64,000 nucleotides of DNA from Hevea brasiliensis (lineage: Eukaryota > Streptophyta > Magnoliopsida > Malpighiales > Euphorbiaceae). The notes below the pieces were generated by a model, which was not told where the DNA came from, did not search any database, and worked only from the letters and a program-made list of their open reading frames with translations. The stretch covers positions 87,983,415 to 88,047,414 of the forward strand of contig NC_079504.1 of the NCBI RefSeq assembly GCF_030052815.1. The letters run 5' to 3'. Made by a program: the position numbers and the translations under genes. Below are positions 32,753 to 45,599 of the stretch, one piece after another (within the stretch, counting starts at the first letter, position 1; each line of letters opens with the position of its first letter).

Positions 32753-35060
32753 TTTCATTCACAAAGTGGCAACATAATTCATGATTAATACCAAATTTTC
32801 ATAAATCATACCAAATCAATTTTTCAATGACAAAATGCTTAAATAAGGTTTATTGTGCACAAACTTGACGTGAGTCGTCTTTAGGCTTGACTCAGTCTCT
32901 TAGACTTTCACGGTCTTTTTCAGCTGAAACACAAAATTTATAGTGTCTCAGTATCTTTACTTCATAACAATTCCAATAACTAATTCCAATATGTTTAAAC
33001 TTACATTCTTGTAAATTTTCATGTTGAGGTTACTATTCATGGTACTATTCAAGTCAAAATATTGACTTTCTTATACTTAAAAGGTATGGGAACTCCAATT
33101 ATCCTCACATACCACATTTTGGTCACCAATTTTGTTGGTTTTGGTTGTTTTCTCAAAACTTAGGTCTTTTAAGCAAAATTGCAATTTTCAGTTTTAGTGT
33201 CTTAGGTTGCACTGTTCCATTGGTCATGTTGCTGTTAGAATTTGGCTAAGTTTTCTTCATAGAAAATTTTTCTCATTGTCTTAAATTTATTCGCCTTTTT
33301 GAATCACTCTATTTGGAGTTTTGTAGCTCAAGTTATAGCCATTTGAATCATGGCTGCCGAATTAGACTTACCCAGATTTCTGGGAAAATTCTGGGTTCTG
33401 GCAGTTTTAGGTCACCAACTTTGGGTGGCTAAATGACTTGGTTAAGGGCATAATTTGGGTTTGTGTTCTTCATGAAAGTTTTAGGTCTATATCTCAGCTT
33501 TCTACTGGTAAAAGTTTAGGTCATTTAGATCTACCTAGCCCAAGTTATGGCTAAATGAACAAGCACTATTCATTTGATAATTTTTGTGCAGGTCAGATTG
33601 CCTAAATCTGGATTTGGTCAATTTGTTCACTAGGTTTTAGTCACTTTTTGGGCATGATTCCTAAATGAAAAATGTGTCATTTTGTGTCTAGTTTCATTCC
33701 CAATTGGTCTTACACCAATTGGGCTTGTAAGTTTTCAGTTTTGGTTCCTGAAAGGGACATTGGTCATGCTGCCTGTATACTGCCCACATCCAATCCGAAT
33801 CTAAACCTAATTCTGACACTTCCAACACACATCAATTGGTCACAAATGACCATTTTTCATCTCCAAAAAAGTCAAACACATCATTTAACAAATTTTCACA
33901 ATTCTGTCTTCCAAATCCTTGGTGCCAAAACCATAGATACACTAGTTGTTACATTTAACCAAATCTAAGCATATCAACATCACCTCCACATTTATGCAAG
34001 CTTGCCTACACTTTTAATCCAATCAAATTCATGCATTACCATAGCAAACCCTAGCTGACTGAAATCCATGATTAATTCTCCAAAGTTGTTTTCATTTCAT
34101 TTTAAGTTAACTTCTAAGTTCATTCGTGCATTTAAACATAATAATTCAACTAGAATTTAAAAGTTTAGCTTACTAACCTCACTTTGAATTTTCACCTCTT
34201 CAAAACTTCTTCCTTTCTTCTTCCTTTTGTTGTCAAGTTCTCTATCAAAGCTTGAATTCAAGATTTAATGATGGAAGTTTAAATTTCTATGGTGGGATTT
34301 AGGGTTTGATCAAGCTCAAAATGAGCTTCCATGGAGTTTTAAGGGTGAGAGAGCTTTGAGAGAGAGAGAGACGGCAATGAAGATGAAGATCTCTTTTTTT
34401 TGTTTTCATTTCTTTTTCTTTTATTAATTTATCCTTTATGGAAGACCACAATTATCCAAATTTAATTTTTTTTAATTAGTGTTTATTGCATCATGCATGA
34501 TGTCACCAATTTTCACTTTTCCTTTTTCTTTTTTTTTTCTATTTATTTTTCCATTAGTTCTTTAATTTAATTCCCGATTTTGAAATTTTATTTTCTCCGA
34601 TTTTATTTGACAGTTAGGTCAGGAGTCAGCTCTAGGGGTCAATTGACCAAATTGCCCCTCACCAATTCGACCCGGTTTGCAAATAATTCAATATTTCTTT
34701 CGAATCCTTGACCTAATTATTTGACTAGCTTAATAGTTCTTTTTCATGATTTTCTCTTTTCCACTGTGTTCACAATAGTCCTAAGGACCGCAGCGTCACA
34801 TTTTACAGTTCGAAATTTGAGTTTAAATCGACTTCGCAGTCCTTCCCGAGAAGGTCACCCATCGCTGTGACTCTCGGCTCGTTTAACTTCTTATGTTCTG
34901 TTTTTCTTATTTATACGTAACTAATTAGCAATTACTAATTATTTGTGTTCAGGGCTTATCTAGCTGTTTTAAGTGTGGTTCTAATTCCCTCAGTTATCCA
35001 GACTGACACCGGTCACCGGAATAGTGAAATATACCAGGCTATGCAAATAGGGGTGTTACA
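32753..35060 (-). mobile_element. Truncated 3' LTR of Tekay-like Gypsy element
   Basis: Corresponds to 47473-49781 of the 5' LTR with similarity by eye near 97 percent; about 1.1 kb of the far end is missing, removed with neighbouring Copia sequence. The minus strand starts TGTAACACCCCTATTTGC at 35060, directly after the polypurine tract. Confidence 0.9.
34842..34900 (-). other. 5S rRNA-like block, best copy
   Basis: Minus strand: CAGAAC, then AAGTTAAACGAGC, CGAGAGT, GCGATGGGTGACCTTCTCGG, GAAGGAC. This follows 5S rRNA positions from its CAGAAC through A box, GCGAGAGT and C box, with one gap of a few bases and one inserted base. It lies 160-218 bp from the LTR start. Confidence 0.65.
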
Positions 35061-35075
35061 ATTCTCCCCCTCTTA
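35061..35075 (-). other. Polypurine tract of Tekay-like element
   Basis: Minus strand AAGAGGGGGAGAAT directly before the LTR start TGTAACACC, as required for plus-strand priming. Confidence 0.85.
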
Positions 35076-35152
35076 AAATAAATTTCATCTTGAAATTTTA
35101 CCTAGTATCAATCTTTGAACAGCTGTGGGTGCTGTCTCCTCATGTCCTCCTT

Positions 35153-36537
35153 TCATTCCCAAGTAGCCTCCTGGCCCGAATGATGGTTCCACAGCACTTT
35201 CACTAACGGCATCTGCTTATTCCGTAGCTGCTTCACCTCATAAGCCAGAATCTCTATGGGCTCTTCATATGTAAGGTATGGATTCACTTCAATTTCTTCT
35301 ATTGGTAGTACATGAGATAGGTCTAATCGATGCCTCCTCAACATGGACACATGGAAGACATCATGTACTTCTCCAACTCTGGGGGTAGTGCCAACCGATA
35401 TGCCAAATGACCCACTCTTTCTAGAACCTCATATGGCCCAATGAAACAAGGACTTAGTTTCCCCTTTCTACCGAATCTCATAATTTTCTTCCAAGGGGAA
35501 ACCTTGAGGAATACTTTCTCATCCACTGCATACTCAATATCTCGCCTCTTCAGATCAATATAGGACTTCTGACGGTCTGATGCAGCCTTGAGTCAGTCTC
35601 TAATTAATCTGATTTTCTCTTCAATTTGCTGAACAATTTCTGGCCCAATCATCTTTCTTTCACCTACTTCATCCCAACACAGGGGAGTTCTGCATTTTCT
35701 GCCATACAAAGCTTCATATGGAGGCATCCCAATGCTTGATTGGTAGTTGTTGTTATAAGAAAACTCAATCAAAGGCAAGTGTGTGTCCTAACTACCCTCA
35801 AACTCAATCACACAAGCCCGTAGCATGTCCTCCAAGATCTGAATTACTCTCTCAGACTGACCATATATCTGTGGGTGGAATGCAGTACTGAAGTTCAATC
35901 TAGTTCCTAGGGCTCTCAGAAGACTACCCCAGAATCTAGAAGTGAACCTAGGATCTCTATCTGATACGATGGATACTGGCACTCCATGTAGTCTTATAAT
36001 CTCATCAAGGTACAACTTGGCCAATCTTTCTAAACTGTAGTCCATCCGAACTGGCAGAAAATGAGCAGACTTGGTCAGTTTGTCAACAATGACCCATACT
36101 GCATCATGACTCTTCTGTGTCCTCGGAAGTCCCATTGCAAAATCCATTGTTATTCTCTCCCATTTCCATTCTAGTATTGATAGTGGATGTAACAACCCAG
36201 CGACTACTTGGTGCTCTGCCTTCACTTGCTGACAAGTTAGGCATTTGGAAACAAATTTGGCCACATCTCTTTTTATACCCATCCACCAGTAATGCTCCTT
36301 TAGCCCTCTATACATTTTTGTACCACCAGGGTGCATGGCAAAAGGAGACTCATGTGCTTCCTTCAAAATGATCTGCTTTAAATCAACATCATTAGAAACA
36401 CACATTCTACCCTGGTTTAGTAGTAGACCATCATCTCTAATTGAGAATTCTGGTTTCTTGCCCTGTCGAACTTCTTCCAACATCCTCTGATACTTCTGAT
36501 CATTTTGAGCAGCCATTCGGATTTGATCAGTCAACAC
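35153..36537 (-). pseudogene. Gypsy integrase with chromodomain
   Basis: Minus strand shows the HHCC zinc finger ([17 protein letters not shown] ... [11 protein letters not shown]), the DDE core ([24 protein letters not shown]), GKLSPCFIGPYEVLERVGH of the C-terminal fold, and a chromodomain (YEEPIEILAYEVKQLRNKQM ... VLWNHHSGQEATWE, 35153-35280). The chromodomain places it among chromoviruses, most like Tekay/Del. Stops at 35788 and frame changes near 35590 and 35340 inactivate it. Confidence 0.9.
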
Positions 36538-36540
36538 TGG

Positions 36541-38054
36541 CTATACATGCCATGCAACTGCTGTCTGCCCCTCATCATTAATCTCTAAGCTGGCATGTAA
36601 TAATCTCAACTCATGTACCATAGACAAAGGAGTAACCTGTAGACTTGCCATAGTCTTGCGACTTAAGGCGTCAGCCACCACATTAGCTTTCCCTGGCTGA
36701 TAGTCTATCAGACAATCCTACTCTTTTATCAACTATAACCATCTCCTCTGTCTCAAAGTCAAATCTTTCTGAGTGCCCAAATACTTCAAACTCTTATGAT
36801 CTGTGTAGATGTACACTTCTCCCCATACAAATAGTGTCTCCAGATCTTAAGAGTAAATACTATAGCTGCAAGCTCTAAGTCATGTGTCGGATAGTTCCTC
36901 TCATGCGGTTTTAGCTGGCGTGATGCATAAGCAATAACATTTTGGTCTTGCATCAGTACACAGCCTAACCCATTGTGAGAAGTGTCACTGTAAACTGTAT
37001 ATTTTTTACTCGGAGTAGGTAAAGTCAGGACTGGAGCCTCGGTCAAACATTTCTTCAATTCATCAAAACTCTATTGGCATTTTTCTGTCCACTGAAATTT
37101 CACATCTTTTCGAAGTAATTTAGTCAATGGAGATACCAACATGGAGAATCCCTTCACAAATCGATGGTAGTATCCAGCTAAACGCAGAAAACTGTGAATC
37201 TCTGTAATATTTCTGGGTGGCTTCCAATTAAGGACAGCTTCTATCTTGTTAGGATCCACCTTAATACCCTCTACCGATACTACATGCCCCAAGAAAGATA
37301 TTTCTTTCAGCCAAAATTCACACTTCGACAATTTGGCGTATAATTGTTTCTCCCTCAAAGTTTGCAATACAATGCACAGATGTCTATCATGCTCTTCTGC
37401 ATTCCTCGAATAAACTAATATATCATCTATAAATACAACTACAAACTGGTCAATGTATGGTCTGAAGATAGTGTTCATCAGATCCATAAAAGCAGCCGGA
37501 GCATTAGTTAACCCGAATGGCATGACCAAGAACTCATAATGGCCATAGCGGGTTCTAAAGGCAGTTTTAAAAATACTCTGCTCTTGTTCTTTCAACTGAT
37601 AATAACCTGATCTCAGGTCAATTTTGGAGAACATACCGCACTTCAACTGATCAAACAAGTCATCAATGCGGGGCAATGGGTATCTATTCTTTATTGTCAC
37701 CTTATTCAACTGTCGATAGTCAATGCATAACCGGAGAGTGCCATCCTTCTTCTTTACAAACAACACTGGTGCTCCCCAAGGTGACACACTAGGGTGGATA
37801 AAGCCCTTGTCAAGCAGCTCTTGCAACTGCACTTTCAATTCTTTTAGTTTTGTTGGTGCCATTCTGTATGGCGTTATGGAGATTCGGTCCACACTAGGCA
37901 TAACATCAATCTCAAACTGCACTTCTCTTTCTGGAGGTAATCCTAGTAATTCATCAGGAAATACATTCGGAAAGTCACATACCATAGGGATGTCCCTCAA
38001 TGCTGGACTACCCACTTGGGTGTCTATCACATGTGCCAAGTACGCCTCACACAC
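36541..38054 (-). pseudogene. Gypsy reverse transcriptase and RNase H
   Basis: RT is long and well kept: [43 protein letters not shown] and the catalytic [11 protein letters not shown] are intact. It ends in a stop near 37071 before RNase H ([19 protein letters not shown], with Thr-Ser where DAS is usual). RNase H is broken at 36786 and again before 36541. The element could not make a full polymerase. Confidence 0.9.
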
Positions 38055-38520
38055 CCTTCTTAATCATTTTTCTGGCCAGTGCAGCTAAAATGATATTTGA
38101 TGGCAATAACTGCCTCTCCCCATGTATTACTACATCACCATACTGAGGGAGACCAAAAGTGACTTTTCGCCTACCAATCATTGCATGATGCCTGGCTAAC
38201 CAATTCATGCCCAAGATAATGTCATAATCTCTGAAGGGCATTTCAATCAAATTAGACAGAAAGGTGTGTCATTGGATCACCAGAGGACAATCCCTATATA
38301 GTTTATCTACCCTGACCTCCTAGCCTAATGGACTAGTTACTAGCACATCATAGTCCATTGGTACACACTGAATAGCAGTAGAACACATCACACTAGGACT
38401 GACATATGAATGTGTGGAGCCAGGATCAAACAACACATATACATCTTGGTCAAGGATGGAGAAAATACCAGTTACTACGTCTAATGTTTCAGCCTCCTCC
38501 CTCTGATGCATTGTATACAC
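38047..38520 (-). pseudogene. Gypsy aspartic protease
   Basis: Shows VLFDPGSTHSYVSPSV (catalytic Asp kept) and YDIILGMNWLARHHAMIG at the domain end. A stop lies at about 38320, splitting the domain. Confidence 0.85.
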
Positions 38521-38525
38521 TCTGA

Positions 38526-39141
38526 CTAGTGTGCTACTAGGTACTGGCTGGTTAACAGTACTTTGACTTCCAAGAGTGTTACCAGGACCCCTACCTTTGC
38601 CTCTACCTCTACTAGCTGGCTGTGACCCTCTAGGCGCAGAGACTTAGGCTGATCCCTCAGATGTAGCAGAAGGTCCAGATTAGCGCGGACTAGTACAATC
38701 CTTAGCAAAATGTTCGCTCCCTCCACAGTTAAAACATGCAGCTGTGGCCTTGAAACAAACCCCACTGTGTGTTCTACCACAAGTTTCACCTCGTTGTCTT
38801 GATAGAGCCCCTGGTACTTGGCTGGTCTCACGACAAGACCGGGGTGGTCTTTGGCCAGAGAATCTGTCTCTGCCAGATTTGCGAGAGCTAGATATTCCAG
38901 ACTATTTTCTCTTCCCTAAACCATTTTCAGGTGCTTGACCAGTAGTCTTTTCAGTCTTCTCTTTCTCTTGTGTACTCTTTTTCACTACCCCGTTTGATTC
39001 TGTCCTTTCCAGTTCCACGGCTTGTGAAATCATCTCAGAAAAATTTTGGAGTCTGAATCCCATAACTTGCGTTCTTAAGCTAGGTCTCAACCCAGCCTTA
39101 AACCTCTTACATCTGTCTCTGGGAGTGGAGACTAAGCTTCC
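38526..39141 (-). pseudogene. Gypsy gag, C-terminal part with zinc knuckle
   Basis: Reads RFKAGLRPSLRTQVM and ISQAVELERTE (gag core) and then CFNCGGSEHFAKDC, a complete CX2CX4HX4C knuckle at about 38700-38745. Stops and frameshifts are present. The N-terminal part lies at 45600-46290, on the far side of the LTR inserted at 39147. Confidence 0.8.
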
Positions 39142-39329
39142 CGCATTGTAACATCTCCATTGTACGTGTTCTGTATGTTCTATTACTCCAGTGGCCAAAT
39201 AATAGTCTACGCAAGTCAGGATGTCTGGAACTACACTTCGGTGATAGTGAATGGACATATAATGATGAAACAAATAAAAAAAAAAATACAAGAAAAACCA
39301 AAGAAAAATGAAAGAGAGAAAATGAAGCT

Positions 39330-39376
39330 AAGTTAAACAAGCCGGCATTGCAGCGATGGGTGACCGCACTGGGAAA
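39330..39376 (+). other. 5S rRNA-like block in solo LTR
   Basis: AAGTTAAACAAGCC, then CAGCGATGGGTGACC and ACTGGGAAAG, 184 bp from the LTR start; the C-box core GATGGGTGACC is unchanged from 5S rRNA. Confidence 0.55.
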
Positions 39377-42048
39377 GCCGTTGCCGACCCCAGAATTGCG
39401 AAAAACCATCGGAATTAAATTTCAGGACGTAAGTAAAGATTTATTGAAATGTAATTGATACTAGAAATATCAAAGAAAAATTAAAATGAAATACATTATG
39501 TAAATAGTAAAAGATTAGTGGCAAATGAGCAAAATAAGGAAATTAAGATTAATGAATTATTTAACCAAGTTAGTGCTCCACTAGTGACATCTTAAGGGAC
39601 CCATATTAAGCTTTAGTGGACTGAAACTACCATCTTCAACCTCAAAGATAAGAACCAGCCGAATGGAAAAACACCATGAATCCTCCATAGCCGAAGTTTG
39701 TTCAACCACCATGCAACCATCTTCAAGCCATCTTTCACCATAATTTCTTTATTAAAGCTTGCACACTCAACTTGAGGAAACTTTTGGGAGCAAGAAAGGA
39801 ATGATTTGATCAGGTTTTGGGAAAGCTCTCAAGAGGTAAGTGTCCAAAACCTCTCCCTTGCTTTAGTAAACCTTGTGTTTAGGTTGAGGTGAGTATTTTG
39901 ATGAAGAGAAATGAAGAGAATAGTGAGAAATGAAATTGTCCATTTTTGGCAGCCATGAATATGTGTTGTATTTGAGTTTTTCTTACCTCTAATGGATGGA
40001 AATTAAGGTTGATTAACTCAAATGGAGGATGTAGTAAGTTAAAATCTAAGTATGTGCATGTAGTGCTTGAATTAAGGGTGTGAAATGGAACCTTAATGCT
40101 TTGGGCAAACTGCCATGTTTGGTAGCCTATTAAATCATGAATTCGTGTGTGAATATGAAGTTTATTAATGAAATATGCTAGTGTTAAATTATGGGCAGCA
40201 TGTGCAATTGATATTGAAGTATGAGTATATTGAAGTGTATGTGTAATATTGATATGGAGATATGTTGAATTTTGGTGGAAGTGAATGTTGAACTTAATGA
40301 TGAATTGTGTGTATTGAGCACTTGAATGTTCTGCCCAAAATTGTTTGCTGGAATTGTGTACAATATATATATGGAAGTGCCATTGATTGAATATTGAAGT
40401 AATGAGGAGGAGAAGGAATATCAAATTGGAAGTGTAAGTATTTTGTGCAGGTTGTGTATTGATGGCAGTACCTAAATTAGGTCATAAGTGCCAAACTGTA
40501 AATCCAATTGGTATGAGGCTAATGGAGGGTGAAACTAGACACCAAATAGGCCAACTTTCATGTAGAAATGTTGCCAAAATTCTGCCTAGAAACTGACCTT
40601 AAAAATGACCAAATCCGGAATAGCAACCTTGCAACCCAGTTTTTTGACCATATGAACAGTAATCATTAGGATGACCATAACTCATGCAAAACAGGTCCAA
40701 TTGACCTAAAATTTTTACCATGGATAGCTTAGACATAGAGATACAATTCTTATGAAGACACCAAAGCCCAGAAATGACTAGAACCAAGTCAAATAGCTTG
40801 CACAATTTCGGGTACCAAAACTGCCAGAACGAAAAGTGACCTAAAATTGACCAAATTTTGCACTAAAGGTGCAATCTGTCTAGCTTTAGTAAATTGACCA
40901 TATCTTGGTCTATACAACTCAGAATGACCTGAAATTTTGCCCCGAGTGCAATAAGACATAGAGCTACAATTTTTCTTCTTTGACCAGAAGCTAAAAACCA
41001 AGAGAAATAGGACTTTAAGCTAGACCAATCTAGCACATAAAAATTGAGAATTTGACATTTACATACAATGATGCTTGAAGAAATTTGGCAATGAATGCCA
41101 ACTTGTAAAAATGGTAAATTGCACTGTATTGGCAGCATATTGAATCACAACTTGTAACATGTTGATGCTAGAAACAACTTATCCATAGTACCTAAAAAGG
41201 TCAACATATGCATTGACTTATGAATTACATAATAGCTAGTAAACTCTAAAAAATTGATGAATTAAACAATTAATTTATAATGTGCCCTAGTTTGCCTAGT
41301 TGACTAGTTTGGATAGGTTGGCATGCCAATAGGATTCTGACAGCTGTTCTGTAAATGGCTTCATGCCATACTGTGTTTTTACGGCTTATTTTATCGCACT
41401 GTGACTTTAATAGCCTACGGCTATACATATTGTGTATTTATTATTGGCTTATCGCCAGATTTACTATATGGCTTTTTAGCCACACTATTTGCACACTGGG
41501 AGACACTTTGTGACCGATGGTGTGACGGCACGAAGTACTAGGTACCCAGCGCCAGTATATCCGTTTATCCAGTCTGGTCAGTATATAGGCTACACGAGCA
41601 GTTAATTTAAGCACTATTAAATTCAAATAGTTAAATCTAGTCTTCTGACATACAGCACCACCAAAATTAGCACAAATTAAAATGTTAGCAAACAAAGTAG
41701 AATCAGCAACTGCAAAGTATATCGATGTTATAAATTCGTAAACAATTTATTTACTTTATTTTAGTGTATATTTCTTTATATTTGGCACCAAGCAGACCTA
41801 CGACCGGGTAAGACATCAGATCTGAACAAGAGTCCAGAGTCATCTGCACTGCATTACATACATGGTAGGACTTAGGATATGCGACACCCTCCCTGTAGCA
41901 ACTCCGTACATTCTACTGTTCCGGTGACCAGTGTCGATCTGGACAGTTAGAACATCCGGAAAAATATTTAAACTAAAGTGAGGAACCATAATTAACTCAA
42001 ATATTAATAAGAAAAATTTAGGAAAAATCTTGGAAATAAAATACAACC

Positions 42049-42095
42049 AAGTTAAATGAGCTGGTGCCCAAGTGATGGATAACCTAGTAGGAAGT
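42049..42095 (+). other. 5S rRNA-like block in nested solo LTR
   Basis: AAGTTAAATGAGCTGG, then GTGATGGATAACC and AGGAAG, about 170 bp from the LTR start; the C-box has two changes. Confidence 0.4.
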
Positions 42096-43372
42096 TGCGG
42101 TTCTCCCAACTAGGAGCTCTAGACCTAGGGAAAAATTCATAAAATAATTTTTGGGACTCCAGAGAAGGGTCATTGAGGTTTCTATGGCATTAGAATACCA
42201 AGAAAATACTTAGAAAAATTTTTCAATCGGTAAAGACAATTTTGGTCTGTTAAGCCAAACAGAGGGCATTTTGGTCATTTCGCCTTCAGAGGTGATTTTT
42301 GGCCGACTTGTCCAGTTAAGCAAATAATTATTATGACATAAAATGTGAATAAATATTACTAAAAATTGAATTGAAAATGAGTAGAAAAGAAAAGAAAAAA
42401 ATAAATTAAATGAGAATTTATTACATCACATGATGTCATTAGTGTGCCCTCACCCAATTACATTGTGACACATGTCTTTAAACCACTTAAAATGAGTTAA
42501 ATGGGCAGAAATGAAAGAAAACAATCAGACTTTATCTTCTTTTCTTCTTCTTGCCGAGACCTCACTTCTCCCTCCCTCCATTAAAACTCAACCAAGCTTC
42601 TAATTTCTCACCCAATTCACTTCAAAACCTTGATTTCCTCTCATTAAAAATTTTCCTTATCACTAGAGCAAACATTGGACAGCAATTTGAAGAAGGAAAA
42701 AAGAAGTTTTGCAAACTTGAGAATAGCTCCAACAAGGTTTGTGTCCAATCTTCCACCCTTTTTACTTAATTTATGTTTATTGCCATGAAATAAGTAAAAA
42801 AATGTAAGAAAAACAAAATAAAACTTAGGTGTGTCCATCCCTATAATTTTGGCAGCTCAGGGGTGGGTTAGGGTTTGATGAAATTACTTAAAACAAAGTG
42901 GCTATGAGCTGCCCTTAGCATGAGATAAGTGATTGAACATGTAAGAGTAAGTGAAATGCAAGTGTAATGCATGAATGAACCTTGAAAATGTCGACACTTG
43001 AACAACATTAGGGTTTGCTCATGTAATGATATATTAACTTTGTAATGGTCAATTAGTGACCATTTGAATGTGTGTGAGAAGGAATTGAAGTGAGTAAGGA
43101 TGTTGGATTTGAGTTTAGTGTGGCTGCCCTAGGTGACCTGTAGAATTGGACATGAGTCTAGCAGGTTTGGGCAGCCATAACTTGAATTGTAAAGGTTCAA
43201 TTGGTGCAAGGCCAATTGGACATGAAACTAGACACATAATGGCACAACTTTGGTGAAGAAACCATGCCCATAAGACCAAACCAAGTGGACCAAAAGCTTG
43301 CCCCAATCCGGTGACTGCAATTGTTACGTAGAATGACCAAATAAACAGTGATTGTTCATTTGGCCATAACTC

Positions 43373-43495
43373 AGTGTAAATTGGTCCAATTGACCTGAAA
43401 TTTTACCAGCAACAAGTTGAGATATAGACCAGCTTAGTGTAAATTGGTCCAATTGACCTGAAATTTTACCAGCAACAAGTTGAGATATAGACCAA
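43373..43495 (+). repeat. 63-bp tandem duplication in LTR
   Basis: AGTGTAAATTGGTCCAATTG begins at 43373 and again at 43436, with the following GAGATATAGACC also repeated. The other copies of this LTR have a single unit, so the duplication is specific to this insertion. Confidence 0.9.
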
Positions 43496-45599
43496 CAACT
43501 TTCATGAAGAAATCTAACCCAAATTATGACCAGAACCTATCCAACAAGTGAGTTGCCTTCACTGTTCACTGCACTGTAGATATATGGTCAGTCCAGAAAA
43601 ATTCCAATCCGGCCAGTTGTGGTTTTTGGACCATAACTTGAGTTATAAAACTCCAAATGGAGTGATTGAAAAAAGAAAATTCAACTAGACAAAATAAGGA
43701 ACAACTTTCATGTTGACCATTTTGCCAAATTCCCACTACAAAAATGACTAATGGAATAGTGAAGATAAGGTATAAAAACTGAAAATTCTACTCAATTAAC
43801 TTTAAGCTTAGAAATGGTATTGGCAACCAATACCAACAAGTTTTGAATGCAAAATGTGGTATGTTGGGAGTATTAAAACCAATGTACCTATTGTCTATGC
43901 AAAAGTCAACATTTTGATTGACTAATGAAGTGAATAGTAACACCAAAACTTGAAATTCAAAAATTGTAAAACTCAAAAGTGTAAAATGCCCTAGTATACC
44001 TAACAAGATTGGTTTGGATAGCTTGGCATGCCAATAGGGTTCAGTTAGCGATCGCACATGGCATTATGCCATTCTGTGATTTCATGACTTTTAGCCATTC
44101 TGACATTATGTTGATACTTGGCCTTGTGCCTAATGTTATTACAGCTTATTAGCTGTTCTGTTGCACACTAAGAGACACATATGTGACCGATGGTGTGACG
44201 GCCCGAGGTACTTGATACCCAATGCTAGTTTACCCGTTTATCCAATCCAGTCGTCCAGTATAGGTTACTTGGGCAACCAAAAATGAAAGTGGATAAATTT
44301 AATGAAATAATGAATATAACAAGTACAAAATAAGTAAGACTACAGATACTCATCGAAAATTTATTTGCAATGAGACATCAATACATTCACTGTATATTTA
44401 TTTTCTGTTATTTCTTTTTATTTTATTATTGGTACCACTAAGCATTATTGCTTAGTGCGTTGCTTTTGCCACGCCAGAGGTTCCGAGATATCGACCGAGA
44501 GCCCAGTAGACCACAAACTGGGTGAGACCTTCTGCAGCTCTGCATAGTATCCGTGTCACCTCACCATCTTCAGTGCATTGGTAGGACACTAGGTTTCATT
44601 TTGGTATTTTGTAACTAACTTTTATTTTCTCTTGTGTAATTGAGACTTATGTAATGTATTTTGATGTTAATGTAAATAGTGAAAATTGTGTTTATGAATG
44701 GAAAATTGAGTATTTATTTATTGCTTATATATGAATACCATGAGAAATGAATGATTGAGAAATGGAAATGTTGTTGAAAAATATTGAGATTTTGATGATT
44801 ATTGGAGTTTGAGAATGATTGTTAATGATTATTGGAAGTGTTTTTCACAGGTTCCGAAGAACTATTTTCTCCATTTTTAGCCGGTACTCTGCCGGATTTT
44901 CTATAAAATTTGTGGAACCTCAATAAAATTATGATTTCAATAATTGACTGAAATGAATATTATTTCACAAATTGTACTCCATAACTATGAAAAAAAAATA
45001 AATTAGGAAGAATAAAAATGATTGAATTAAAATAGGGTGTTCCGGTACATTGTGTGGCATATCTTGCTCGGCTACACTATAGACGGGTAAGGGGTGTCAC
45101 AGGATATCTTGTATTTTGTACTTTTGTTGTATTTTTGAAATTCGGCCCTATATTTTGTAATGTTATGAAAGCTCTAAAGTTTGTAATATTTTGTACATAT
45201 TAAATAACATGGAGATTTTCTGGATATATTTAAATTATTATGGACTATATTATAGAACTGTTTAATGACTGTAAAAGTCTATTGACTTTACTGAGTAATA
45301 GAGACTGTGAAATATTTGAAATTTTGATATTATCATATTAAATTATTTTCAATAGGTTTGGAATGATAGTTTGTCTGAAATACAGACGGCACCTTGCCAA
45401 ATTTTTATTACCATTTTTGAAACACTGATTTTATCAAAGTATGAAAATAGTATCAGCATGATATGAATATTACATAAAAGACTTCTTAAAATCAAATTGA
45501 GTTCAGGAAATGAAATAATCACAAACTAGGTGTTCCGGCACGCCGTGTAGCATGCCTTGCTTGGCTATACTGTATACGGGTGAGGGGTGTTACACGCAT

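Larger units (their letters stand above)
41880..45101 (+). mobile_element. 3.2-kb Gypsy solo LTR, nested in LTR
   Basis: Starts TGCGACACCCTCCCTG and ends GGGGTGTCACA; GGATA at 41875-41879 and 45102-45106 is the target duplication. It is the same family as 17587-20666 and 53574-56663 but in the opposite orientation. The start has TGCGACA where the family has TGTAACA. Confidence 0.9.
39147..45594 (+). mobile_element. Gypsy solo LTR inside gag, itself interrupted
   Basis: Starts TGTAACATCTCC and ends GAGGGGTGTTACA; CGCAT at 39142-39146 and 45595-45599 is the target duplication and the gag reading continues on both sides. It has the same family and orientation as 26817-30212. The LTR is cut at 41879 by another solo LTR and resumes at 45107, giving about 3.2 kb of its own sequence. 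A 181-residue minus-strand ORF at 39879-40424 is His/Ile/Thr-rich antisense noise. Confidence 0.9.

Noticed and set aside
39879..40424. 181-residue minus-strand ORF
   Set aside because: It lies wholly inside an LTR with homologs that do not keep the frame, and its His/Ile/Thr-rich composition is that of AT-rich antisense DNA.
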